Shown: in pieces, positions 48,399 through 59,617 of the stretch
Numbering within the stretch: the first letter of the stretch is position 1
Layout: each line of letters starts with the position of its first letter
Origin: Aotearoamyces nothofagi
Taxonomy: Eukaryota; Ascomycota; Leotiomycetes; Leotiales; Tympanidaceae
DNA: 64,000 nt
Assembly: GCA_015345905.1 (NCBI GenBank)
Contig: JADDTR010000020.1
Span: 496,001-560,000 of the forward strand
Reading direction: 5' to 3'
Translations under genes and position numbers: made by a program
The notes under the pieces: generated by a model
Told to the model about the DNA's origin: nothing
The model's input: the letters and a program-made list of their open reading frames with translations, nothing else
Databases searched by the model: none

Positions 48399-49368
48399 GT
48401 TTCGGACTCACGGGGCGTCAAAGAGCAAGACGGCAGATCAATTGACAGAGGACTGTTCAATCTGCGGCGGACCAGGGAAGATCTGGTTTACAGAGCCGTT
48501 TATGACGGGTGGCCAACAGGCATCTCAAGGTGTGGTGCGAGGTGGGCGCAAGTACCTTCCTTGCCACGGAATACTGACAATTGACAAGAGCTTCGAAATT
48601 GTTCTGCAAAGCTCGCAGGCGACGAGCATATAAGAGATATAGCAGCCAAGGCAGCAAAAAGGAAAAACGGGGATGAGAGAAGACGCAGCGTCGCCAGGAA
48701 ATGCTAAATGCAGAGAGAATTTTTGGTTGGAGGGGTTCGGAGAATAATGACTCTTAGGAAAAAGTACGATAAGCCACGGCGTTGGCTCCTCGGCATCTAG
48801 ACATCAGACGGCAGGCTATCAGTCAGGTCAGTTTTGCAAGATAACGGGTCCGCATTCCTGTTGTGGACGCTATATGGGATGCATGTCCTGGGCACGGATA
48901 GCTGGGCTCAAATGACGGCAACTCTCTCGAGCTAATTAATTACCCTGCTACTTGCTGTTGTATGGAAATGTGCAAGATATCTGCTTGTAATGAAGCTCCA
49001 TGCCCGTATCGGCTATCAGTGCCGGTGGGAGGTCCCTATGAATGTATATTACTTGTTACAGGTATTGTGCCAGAGCCTGTTCTTCCGAAATAACGACATA
49101 TAGTGTACTTCCGTACTATCGCCTTTATCTTATACCATGTATACCAAGGTACTTGCGTCCCTACACGTGCCGACGTCTCATAACGTGACTGAGAGCCGAG
49201 GCGGTGTAGATGTGTACAGCGTCACACACGCGCCGGGCGCAAAGCTCAGATACAGTTAGATCACACTCATGACGGCTTGAAGCCTCGAGCCGACGAAGCT
49301 GCAACTTCCTCAAAAAGCCTCCAGGCGCATCCTCACCAGCAAGCCTATACTCTTCAGAATCATACATC
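48399..49368. other. Divergent intergenic region, MATE / DUF202 gene
   Basis: 970 bp with no credible open frame. The last 200 bp before the DUF202 start are GC-richer (CACACGCGCCGGGCGC near 49217). Nothing else seen. Confidence 0.45.
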
Positions 49369-50179
49369 ATGCCCCAGCCAGGTGACGAGGAGGAAGCCGA
49401 TCATTGGAACTCTTATCGACCTGTATACTTTCCGCTTCATCCAAAGACCGTCGATGCTAATGAGTGAGGAAATACCTACCATCCTGGCTACACGCAGAGC
49501 CCCTAGCAGCTCTCTAATAACATAACCCCACAGACAACCGTACGGGCGCTCCGTGTTTTTTGCCCCTCCGTTCTTCGGGCCTCTTCTCTTCGACAATGCA
49601 GATAGCGATGCGCGCGATCACTGCGCGAACGAGAGAAGTATGCGCATCCCAAATCATTTACTCTGTCTTTTGACATCCCCGACTTCTGATATCTGAAATA
49701 TCTTGTTACTAACCACCGCACAGCGTTTCTTTCTTATCTTCGCTTATCTATCTATATGTCCATCGTCTCTATCGCCATCATTATCTCCTTCCATCTCAAG
49801 CACCAACCTACTGAACTTGAGCTCCGTATGGCATTGCCCCTTGGTATTGTTTTTTGGGCTCTAGCACTTGCATGCCTTGCCCTCGGCTTTGGCAACTACA
49901 TTAAGACAGTCACAAAATATTCAAGGCGAATGGCTTTGGTACAGACTGGCTGGAAGACCCAAGCCGTAAGCTTTTCCTTGTTTCACCTTTTTCCTATGCA
50001 AGTATAATGCATTTCAGAAGATTATATCCTAACTAATATATTAGATTTTCACAATAATAGCCTTATCGATTGTTGGTGTTTGTGTACTATTTTTATCGAC
50101 AAACTCACAAAGCGAGAGTGATTCAACAGTTCCGGTATACCAACCGTATAATTATATCGCCGTGAGATCTGGAACATAA
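49369..50179 (+). CDS. DUF202 (YidH-like) membrane protein
   Basis: Model: join(49369..49463, 49534..49637, 49724..49965, 50045..50179), 191 residues in four small exons; no single open frame reveals it. DUF202 is also found at the C-terminus of the vacuolar transporter chaperone Vtc proteins; the function of stand-alone fungal copies is unknown. Seen here: a soluble N-terminus with FFAPPFFGPLLFDN, then the signature ANERTFLSYLRLS built across intron 2, followed by three likely membrane spans (MSIVSIAIIISFHL, LGIVFWALALACLALGFGNY, FTIIALSIVGVCVLFL). The Arg-Thr-Phe-Leu-Ser-Trp/Tyr core is the family hallmark. Introns are 70, 86 and 79 nt, a little longer than the window norm. It converges on SYO1 with 102 bp between stops. 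Confidence 0.88.
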
Positions 50180-50281
50180 TGACCGGGGTTATGGTTTTAT
50201 TTATACACGATCCGTATTATGTATATAAATCTAACGACTTCCAACACATCTGCCTCAGCTCGGTGAAACCATGAGCCATCA

Positions 50282-52340
50282 TCAATTATTCCTCTCCGCT
50301 TTCTTATATCTCAAGAATCTTGACAAATTTAAAACTGCCTCGTCCGCTCTAGCCCTTAATTCTGTATTTTTCCTTTTGTCGATGGATTTTGCCATTTTTT
50401 TCGCTTTTGGTGCAATCTCCTCCAGATGCTTATAAAATCCGTCAGCCCAGAAGACTTCATCACAAGCAAATTCTTTGTCGGCATAAATATCAAAAATCTG
50501 GTCCAGAGCCTCAGTTGCATCGGCAGCAGGAGTATCAGGGAGACCAGCCAGTATAGTCAGTAGGAAAACTCCAATCTCACGGTTTAAAGCGATGGGAGCT
50601 GGATTGAGAGCAAGTCTGCCAAGTACGCCAATAGATTTAACCCCAAGACCTTGGAAAGCATCGCCACTTTCTATCTCAGCTGTTTTGGCATCACCCTGCG
50701 TCAGAGATTTTGATGCCTGATACAACGCCATGAACTTCCTTTGCTCGTCCGCTTGAAGTTCAATCTGGCCCTGAACGCTTCGAGCAACTGCCCATGCAAG
50801 GCTAGTTACTGAAGACGCCAAGGAAATATCAGCAGTATTGGATGCCAGTACTGGCGACACTGCTTGCGACCAAATTTGTTTGGCTGTTGGGGCCCATAAT
50901 CTGTTAAGACCTGGAGAACTGGCCGAAAAATCGATGCTAGAAACCGTCCAAGCGATATTATTCAATGCCGATAAAGCGCTGCTCCTGACTGAATCATTTT
51001 CGGAGGATTGAACAGCCGGAGATATAGCAAGTGAAAGAACTGCAGGAGCTGCCATGCGAATCAGAGCGTCCAAAGTAGGCTGGCTGTCAGATGAAGCAGT
51101 GTCGGCTTCTGAATCAACAGCAGCAACGAGGTCCATATCAGCATCTATCTCATCCTGGTCCATTTCACTGTTGTCACTCAGGGGTTCTTCTTCTCCATCG
51201 TCAAACGCATCTTCTTTTCCATCATCGCTGCCATCTTCGATCATTGCATCATTTCCCTCGTCACCAAAACCTTCAAAGTCTTTCTCATGCTTGACAGCAT
51301 GTTCCAACGCTTCCTGAAGGCCGGTAGCTATAGAAGCAACAACTTCTAGGGCTAATTGAAGGACCCGGTCTGGGCTCGACTGGCTTAAGCCATTCTTTAG
51401 ATTGTCTTGGGCCTGAGCCTGATCCATGCAGTGGACCAGAGTAGGTATTAACATGGCATCAGATGCCCCCTCGACAGGGGTGTTGTGATCGAACCATTGC
51501 ATGGTTGAGAAAATGTTGTGAAGGACGCTACATGCAGCAACAGCTCTAGCTCCTCCATGTTCCTTTAGCTGCATGAGACCCTTCAGCCATGATTCGTGCT
51601 CTACAATCTTCTGCGTAAAGTGTTCATTGTCTTCTGTAAGGGTTGCCAAGCATGATAATGAGTCTCCGAAAAGCTCCCCTGGAACAGCATCAACACTAAG
51701 TAGACCGAAGATGAAGTTAGGAATCGTGGGAAGTTTCGATATTGCTTGAACTATTTCTTCTTGAGATTCAGCAAGAGATGCGATTAGGCCAACGATGGAG
51801 CTGCTTAAATTCCATATGAGTTCTTGCTGAGCCTTGGGTAATTTGGAAAAAGGCTGCTCTTGGGATCCAACAGTCTCATTGATCTATGGAAGTTATTTTG
51901 TTAGCAATTAAGCATGTCAAGAGTTCTTTTTTGAACACAATACTCACAGTGTTAATTACTCCTTGGATTGGAGTCAAAACATCCTGCCTGTATAGGTGTA
52001 TGCAAAAGTCTGCTTCCTCCTCTAAAGCTAGATTTCTAAGGATACCCCACCCAGCACTTTTCGATTCTAAGGCAGAGTCTGTAACGGTTTGCTCCAGTAA
52101 AATGCGAACAACCTGCTCTCTTAGGAGTAGCTTCCGACATTGCGTGTCCTCAATGAGGTTCGCAATAGCGACTGCAGCCGATGATCTGTTTTTCGTGTCG
52201 GGACTTGTCAAGTCGTTGATTACTGGAAGGATATGCTTCTCACGGATGGCTGCGAGTTCTGGGTCGGAGGGAGGCTTCACTGGCTTTGCTATTGGATTGG
52301 CACGATCCTTTGCTTTGCCTTTGCGGTTTGATTTCGCCAT
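50282..52340 (-). CDS. SYO1: Symportin Syo1 (ARM/HEAT repeat import adaptor)
   Basis: Model: complement(join(50282..51883, 51948..52340)), 664 residues. Syo1 binds newly made ribosomal proteins Rpl5 and Rpl11 together and carries them into the nucleus with Kap104, ready for joining 5S rRNA. Seen here: a basic start MAKSNRKGKAKDRANPIAKP, consistent with the family's Kap104-type PY-NLS region; ARM repeats (NRSSAAVAIANLIEDTQCRK, SAGWGILRNLALEEEADF); an acidic loop in the middle (EDAFDDGEEEPLSDNSEMDQ); then HEAT repeats to the end. The 64-nt intron (donor GTGAGT) joins GVINT to INETVGS. The start is shared with a 242-bp divergent promoter toward IDI1. Confidence 0.9.
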
Positions 52341-52582
52341 GATTGTTAGTTGTAGTAAAATAAACCGATCTCCAACAAGATTTTTTAAAGTTAAATCTTG
52401 GACGAATTTTTAAAGATGCAAGGCTGGGACATTTTTATTCGCGAGGCTACCGGGGGCATTGCCGCCGCTAGATTTGGCGCGACAATTGTCAAGCAAGGCA
52501 ATTTCACTCGCCCACGGGAACTTACGAGTGAGGCGTTTACTCTCGACATAAATCCCCGTGTACCCATCTGACCTCATCCATA
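52341..52582. promoter_or_regulatory. Divergent promoter, SYO1 / IDI1
   Basis: 242 bp between two starts, GC-rich in the middle (52440-52480, CCGGGGGCATTGCCGCCGC). It must serve both genes. No factor site is claimed. Confidence 0.5.
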
Positions 52583-53452
<870 letters not shown>

Positions 53453-55236
53453 ATAAGAATGATGGTGCATGGATGATAAAGGACATGAGCTACTGGCATG
53501 GAAGGTTCCGAGACGATAAAGACGTAGCATGTCATAACTTGAGCAAGGCACACAAGTTATACCCCAGTTCGGATAGATCGAATACACAAAATTAGAAACG
53601 TGCGCGCAGGGACACCAGACCTCGGGTTCTTCATTCTTCATTGCTGAGGCAAAGGGACTATATAAGACGTGACTTGTCATGAGTGAGTCAGAATGGACAA
53701 GCACAATAACAATGCCAGCCGCCTTTGAACATGAGAGCATTCGGGTCCACCCACGGTGCTTGCTACTTGATGCTTGCTATTTTGGAGAGAAAGTTGGCTT
53801 TTCATATCCAGATTAGTGTAAGCCGTTTTATGCAAGGCTTCTTATCTTGCGCTTCATATTGTTTGCTGTCACGAAACCAGCTCGCGCGGCGTTGCCAACC
53901 CAATCTCCAAGATCCCTCCAAGATCCCCCAGGGTCCCTCCAGGGCGCCTCTCTTCGGAGTTGACGTGCTCGGAGTTCACTTGCTCGGGGCCCATGGGCAA
54001 GCACTGTACGGAAGTGCATTCGCGCAATCCACCCTTTCGAGGCTCTGAATTGGCTAACCCGGTTTAGAAGGAACAAGCGAAGCGGCCCCCCGGTAGAGGA
54101 TTGCACCTTTCGCCTGGACGGGCGGGCAACAAGTGAGATCCGGCAAGGGAAACCGGAGAATGGAGAAGAATGGAATCCAGGAACAAGCCTGATTCTCATT
54201 CTCATTCTGGCTCTGGCCCCCAACGGCGGCGGCAAAGAACAGGCCTCTTGGTTGCGCGCAGTCGGCTCCAAGTCACTGAAGGGTGGCTTCTGGCTGGTGG
54301 TAACGGTTCTCAGATGGAGAGAAGCGCCAGAAGCGCCAGGCTGAGGACGCGCGACGATAAGATGCCGTTATCCATTAGCAAGGGAATCAATCTGCGGAGT
54401 GCCGGCCTTTGGTGTTTGCTTCCGAGACCTCGGACCACGCCAACCGGCAGACTGACATGTCAGTAACTCGACACCTTTTGTTAGCGGCCCGTAGATGTAT
54501 CGTACTCCATGTCCGGCTTGCTTACTTGGTATGCATCTCGCCGGTCTTGAAGTCTTGCATGGTGGGTTGGATCTTGTGGGTCGTAACGCTGGACTCTTGA
54601 CTGGTGCCTCTTGACTCGTGGGGCCGCCTCACGGTTCCTGTCAACGAGGGAACCTTGCCCTCTACCACTTTACATAAACCTGTGCCCTCCCCCTCTCTAG
54701 CCCAAGCCCTGATCCAGTTCTTCGTCACTCACACCCAACTGTCAACCCTGCCAGTATTCTTCATAGACGCATCCATCAGCCCTTCGTGCTTCCCCAGCAC
54801 CCTCAAACCTGTCGTCCTCTACTTCCACTACTTCCACCATCTCTTTGTTCTGACTGAATAGCCTCAAAAACCGCATCAACAGCACAACATCTGAGAAGCG
54901 CCACGGATCTCTTCCTTCAAGCCAAAACAGCCAAACCCACCGCGCACTGAGATCAGTCCCGTTGATCTCTTTAACCTCCTTCATAAATCAACAGCCTATA
55001 GTTCCTCAGGAACCTTAACATTGATGTCGGTTGATATACGCCAAAGCCTCAATTGTTTGCGATTGCCATCTCGATACCAGTCAGTGTCGAGATCACAGTT
55101 GTCGAAACAACACACAGGAGATAGTACGCGTGAAGCTGAAAATCCCATCTGTAAATGTGTCCCTCCTCATATCTCCCATCCATACTAACCCTCCGTTAGA
55201 AACCATTATTAGAATTGCTAAGACGGACAAGAAACA
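53453..55236. other. 1.8 kb gene-free gap, IDI1 / GNAT gene
   Basis: The second-largest gap. It has GC-rich, low-complexity stretches (53890-54300, with AAGATCCCTCC and CCAGAAGCGCCAGAAGCGCC type repeats). A 147-codon frame on the minus strand (53828-54271) is Arg-rich and has no signature; I treat it as chance. The rest is CT-rich toward the GNAT start, as in a promoter. Confidence 0.5.
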
Positions 55237-56145
55237 ATGGAGCAGAACAATATTAATCCATCAAGTGTTGAAAAGAAGCAATATCCATCTGCTGGAGATG
55301 ACGAGCAAGTCAGGACTATTGGTATCTCGGAGTATCTGGGAGCAACCCAGTGCCTTGCCGAAGCCTTCGAGGCTGATCATGTAGCACGCTATTTTGTTGA
55401 CACAGACGACATGAAATCTTACTCCGAGGACTACAAGTGGAAACTCCACTACGACATCATTCGCTACGTTGTCGCCGCTCATTGCTACAATGGTATTGTC
55501 ACTACCATCGGGCCAGACTACGATGCCGTTGCCCTCTGGTAAGCCTTGATCCTCCCCCCTCACTCCCGATGCATGCATTGACATCCCCTAGGATGCCACC
55601 CGGGAAGAACATCGACGACTGGTGGACGATCCTCCGCAGCGGAATGTGGCGCCTCTTCTTCAAGCTGTCTCGCGAGGGGAGAGCTCGTTTCTATAACGAG
55701 TTCCTCCCTCTTCTGCATGACACAAAGCATGAGGTTCTCGGCGAGAGGGACGATAGCAGCTACTATCTGGTGTATGTCGGCACCAAGCCCTCTGCGCGTG
55801 GTAAAGGCTACGCTCGTAGGCTCATTGAACATGGGACGGCAATGGTGGGTCATTCGATTCTTCCTTTTACGCATCTGTGTCCGACCCTCCCCCACTACCA
55901 ACTGCAGCTACTGATTCATCCCGTAGGCCGACGCCGTTGGCTATCCAACTTACCTCGAAAGCAGTGCCGAGGTCAATGTTTCTTATTACAAGAAACTGGG
56001 CTTCGAGGTCAAGAGGGAAATCCGGCTTTCGAGATCTCAGCAGCCGGTTGGACTGACCATCATGGTTAAGGAGCCTGAGCCTAGCATTACCACTGGCTCC
56101 TCGAAGTCCAACGGCGGACTCACTGTATCAGAGATAGCCATCTAG
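55237..56145 (+). CDS. GNAT-family N-acetyltransferase
   Basis: Model: join(55237..55538, 55592..55844, 55927..56145), 257 residues. A GCN5-related acetyltransferase of the fungal small-molecule type; substrate unknown. Seen here: N-terminal strand and helices (ISEYLGATQCLAEAFEADHV); mid segment VALWMPPGKNIDDWW across intron 1; acetyl-CoA-binding motif A YLVYVGTKPSARGKGYARRL, containing the R/Q-x-x-G-x-G/A signature as ARGKGYA; and the C-terminal motif ADAVGYPTYLESSAEVN, then YYKKLGFEVKREI. Introns are 53 and 82 nt. Such proteins often acetylate amines or antibiotics, but nothing nearby points to a substrate. Confidence 0.88.
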
Positions 56146-56385
56146 CCATGTTGGGCCCTTGAGGATGGAAGATAGAGGAATCGTGGGGACAAATTGATAA
56201 TTGATATTTTGGTGTTCTTTACCGATGTCCATTTCATAACGGCCGACCTTTGTTCATTCATTGACTGATGGTCCATTTTTTATTCTATTTTTCATCTTTG
56301 ATTTAACCGTTCCACAGACGGCACTACAAGTTGAAGCAGATTTGCCAACAGAATGACCTAACGCCTAAATTAACATCTTATTCGT

Positions 56386-57381
56386 CTAATATTCTAACAC
56401 TGCCCACGTCTCATCATCAACTGTTGTGTAGATAATGCCCAGACCAAGCAGCTCATCTCCAGCCTTGAATACATCATTCCGTGGCAATCCTGCCTGCGCC
56501 GCAATGTTGTCGACATGCAGACCCTCGTTGTTCTGTGGTGAAGACTGTAGCAGATTGAACACTCTCCTTGCCGCCGTTGACATAGAGGGCAGTGTCTTGG
56601 CCGCGCCAGTCGCTGCACCAGCACCGTATCCATCCTGCTCCACAAACATGCCACCGCCGCCGCCACTGCCACCATTTGCCTGGAGACTTTCTGGCGGGCC
56701 TCTCGTGAAATATAAATGCACGTAGGTAGCCTCTAGGAGGTGCATATTCACCTCGTTGAAGTCGGTAACAGGGCGAATGACGTGCGCTCCGACGTGGCGT
56801 TTGCCATTGAAAGCCTTCAGACGGCCCCAGACGCGCGCGTAGGCGTTTTCTTCCAGAGCCAGTTTAGGCCCATCGGCAGGCGCGTCGGTATCGATCCACT
56901 GCTTGACCTCGATGAGGCCTGTGCCGTCGTCAAGCTTGTAGGTGATGTTTGTAGCTTGAGTAGAGACATTGCGGATCTGGCCGACGAAGGTTATCTATAA
57001 AGGGTTTAGAAGGGGAAAGATGAAGACGGCAATGCGGTATTTTACTTGTGTGATTTCATGGCCATCCAATTTGAATTCGGCGTCGGGGTGGGGTTGTTGA
57101 GCGTCGATAATCTGCTTGATCGTCACAGGTCGTAGGGTGTCTTTTCCATAGGCCTGACCAAGCGTTAGTTGCGGACAGATGTAATCATATATATACTTAC
57201 TTTCGACCCTCCTGGACTGTCTTGACTTCCTGTTTGTGATCCTCCTACGAAGCCGCCTCCATTCGCCCCGCCTTGTGCACCATAGGAGGTAGTCGAATAT
57301 CCACCGCCGTATCCGTATGAAGTCGCTACAAGACACGTTAGTATAAACAGTGTACAGGAATTCAGTATCAGGCATACCCAT
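56386..57381 (-). CDS. RFA2: Replication protein A 32-kDa subunit
   Basis: Model: complement(join(56386..56994, 57046..57153, 57201..57325, 57378..57381)), 281 residues. RPA2 is the middle subunit of the single-stranded DNA-binding heterotrimer used in replication, repair and recombination. Seen here: a Gly/Ser/Tyr-rich N-terminus (SYGYGGGYSTTSYGAQGG) of the kind phosphorylated by checkpoint kinases; OB fold from LRPVTIKQIIDAQQ through ITFVGQIRNVSTQATNITY, IEVKQWID and AYARVWGRLKAF; a Gly-rich linker; and a C-terminal winged helix (RRVFNLLQSSPQNNEGLHVD, AAQAGLPRNDVFKAGDELL). The first coding exon holds only ATG+G, followed by a 52-nt intron. MluI-box sequences lie just upstream. It is divergent from the DnaJ gene by 281 bp. 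Confidence 0.95.
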
Positions 57382-57413
57382 AATTGCAGTATGTTTCGTC
57401 GTTGGAGTATTCG

Positions 57414-57458
57414 ACGCGTGTTAGACCTTTCTGTTTTGCCTTCGACGGGGAGACGCGA
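57414..57458. promoter_or_regulatory. MluI cell-cycle box upstream of RPA2
   Basis: A full ACGCGT at 57414-57419, 33 bp upstream of the RPA2 ATG, and ACGCGA at 57453-57458. ACGCGT is the site of MBF-type factors, which drive G1/S expression of replication genes including RPA in yeasts. The sites also lie about 205-250 bp upstream of the DnaJ gene. Confidence 0.5.
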
Positions 57459-57662
57459 CTTGTTATCCAGGCGTGTTAAGTGGTTGGCCTGATAGTTAGC
57501 CTTGGATAACAGGCGTAAAGTTCAAAAGCCTCGGGTTTCCTATCTCACAGCCTCGTTCGCCTTGTCAACCAGCTGTAATCCCCACTGCGGACACAGTCTT
57601 CTCCCCATCAGCAACTCACCTTACACTCGCAAGATCCTGCATCTTGTTTCTTTTGGTGAGCT

Positions 57663-58419
57663 ATGACTGTGCCCACTGAGAAAATTGACGATGATTACGA
57701 TGCACTTGAGACTTTGGAATCTGAACAGAAGGAATTCGACAAGGTTAGTATTGCGTCCTTCACTATGCAAGAGCGCCCTTATTAACGTTGTTGCTACGCT
57801 AGGATGCTGAAATTGACCGTATTCTAAAGGCCTTCCGTCTTGATGCGTGAGTCGTCACTACCTCTGAATCCTGTGATAGCGGTACTGATAAGCTCCCAGC
57901 TATGCAGTGCTTGACCTCCAGCCCGGTGTGCCTGAATCCGATATCAAGAAATGCTACCGGTCAAAATCCCTCCTGATCCATCCGGATAAAACAAGCAACC
58001 CGCGAGCACCCGATGCTTTCGATAGACTCAAGAAAGCCCAAACCGAGCTGATGGACGAGAAGCATCGCGAACGCCTCGACGAGGCCATAGCTGACGCGCG
58101 CATGCTGCTGATCCGGGAGAACAAGTGGACTGTTGACTCGCCAGAGCTCAAGACAAACGCATTTGCCAAGGATTGGAGGGAGAAGAGCAAGATGGTTTTG
58201 ATAGACAATGAGCACCGGAGAAGAAGGCAGGTCAAGGCACAGTTGCAGGAGGAGGGTCGGGAGCAGAAGAAGGAGGAGGAGGAGCTAGAGAAGAGGAAGA
58301 GGAAGAGAGACCATGAGCAGGATTGGGAGAGTACGAGAGAACAGAGAATCGGCAGCTGGAGAGATTTCCAGAAGGGAGGAGAGAAGAAGAAGAAGAAGAA
58401 GGCAAAGCCGATAGGCTAA
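57663..58419 (+). CDS. J-domain protein, DNAJC8/Spf31-like
   Basis: Model: join(57663..57743, 57803..57846, 57900..58419), 214 residues. Human DNAJC8 and fission yeast Spf31 are associated with spliceosomes. Seen here: an acidic start (KIDDDYDALETLESEQKEF), then IDRILKAFRLDAYAVLDLQP, J-domain helices with the essential HPD in LLIHPDKTSNPRAPDAF and a helix III KKAQTELMD. A long Lys/Glu-rich helix follows, with a nuclear-type basic end KKKKKKAKPIG. The order (J domain in the N-terminal half, charged helical C-terminus) matches DNAJC8. Introns are 59 and 53 nt. Confidence 0.9.
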
Positions 58420-59617
58420 TGGTGAGAGGCGAGATCACATAATCGGAAGTCAAGGTATAATGGCGTTCGGGGGATACACACGGCTAAGCCTCCAGCTTTT
58501 CACAGTTACCTAGGAGTCTGAATTCAACTACTATAACAAGGCTTGCTGGTAGATGCCCTTCCTATTGTGAGATGTATAGCTCGTCTTCGTCGCCATGCTG
58601 ATATACATTAGAATCCCCGCCGAAAGCTCATAGCCCCATTCTCGAGCTTGAAGGACGGGGCCTTCGATTCACAAAAAAAGAAAGACGTGCTTCCGTCACC
58701 AGAAGACGGCCCCCCAAGAAGAGCGGTCAGTGAGCAGATCGGCAGGCACCACAGCAGAGCCTCCCAGCAATCTCGGGAAGGATCACTGGCATCCTCAGCC
58801 CGACTACCGTAGATATCCAGCAGCAGGTATTCATTCCTAGCACTGTGCATCCAGGGTTCTTGGGTAATGCATAGCCACATGTAACGGTGGCCTGAGCCGA
58901 CCGCCCTTAGCCTCTCGCTGATGCTAGGGACCAGGCCTCCATCTCTCTATTTTACAGCAGCTCATTACCGAAGCAAAGAGAGACATCGGCAGCGCGTACG
59001 GTGGTTACTACTATCATGTCTCCTTTGGTTTCCTGCTATTTGCGAGGTAGTAATCGTTGTTGTGATACACAGCCATCGGTAAAGCCGCTGCGATCCTTGC
59101 CCGAATCAGGAGACACACCGAGATGAAAAGCCCCTCACCGTCCAACACAGACCGGCTATAACAGGACAATTATAAAAGCAGGCAACCTCAACAAGACATC
59201 GAAAAAAATTCTTCTCTCGACTTCGCTTTCATTGTGCAGGCGTCCCTTCTTTCCGATTCTACTCGCATCAGACGTCTACTCTACAAAGCCCTTTTCTGCC
59301 TCCCCAAGGTATCAGACCCCAGACGCCAAGTTTTCAAATTCCGATTGCGACAGTGTCAAGTCGGAAACCCAAACTCATGAAAAGAGATATTATACATTTG
59401 TGGTATCATAGGACTATATGGCATATGCTTTCATTTAACAGACGATGAGCACGAGAGGATGGGTATATGGATGTCGTGGCAACATGGCCTAAAAGCCACG
59501 GCGTATCGATCTTTCACGCTTTGAGATTCATGAGCTTGCCGGCAAGAGGAATCAATTGCAGGACATCGTGAAAGCAAAATCTGGCGGAGGCGTAGAGGCT
59601 TCAGATTAAAATTCATA
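58420..59617. other. Convergent intergenic region, DnaJ / zinc-cluster gene
   Basis: 1.2 kb between converging stops. No credible open frame on either strand; it should hold 3' UTRs. No repeats noted. Confidence 0.45.

Noticed and set aside
53828-54271. 147-codon minus-strand frame in the IDI1/GNAT gap
   Set aside because: Arg/Pro-rich by-product of GC-rich low-complexity DNA; no motif.
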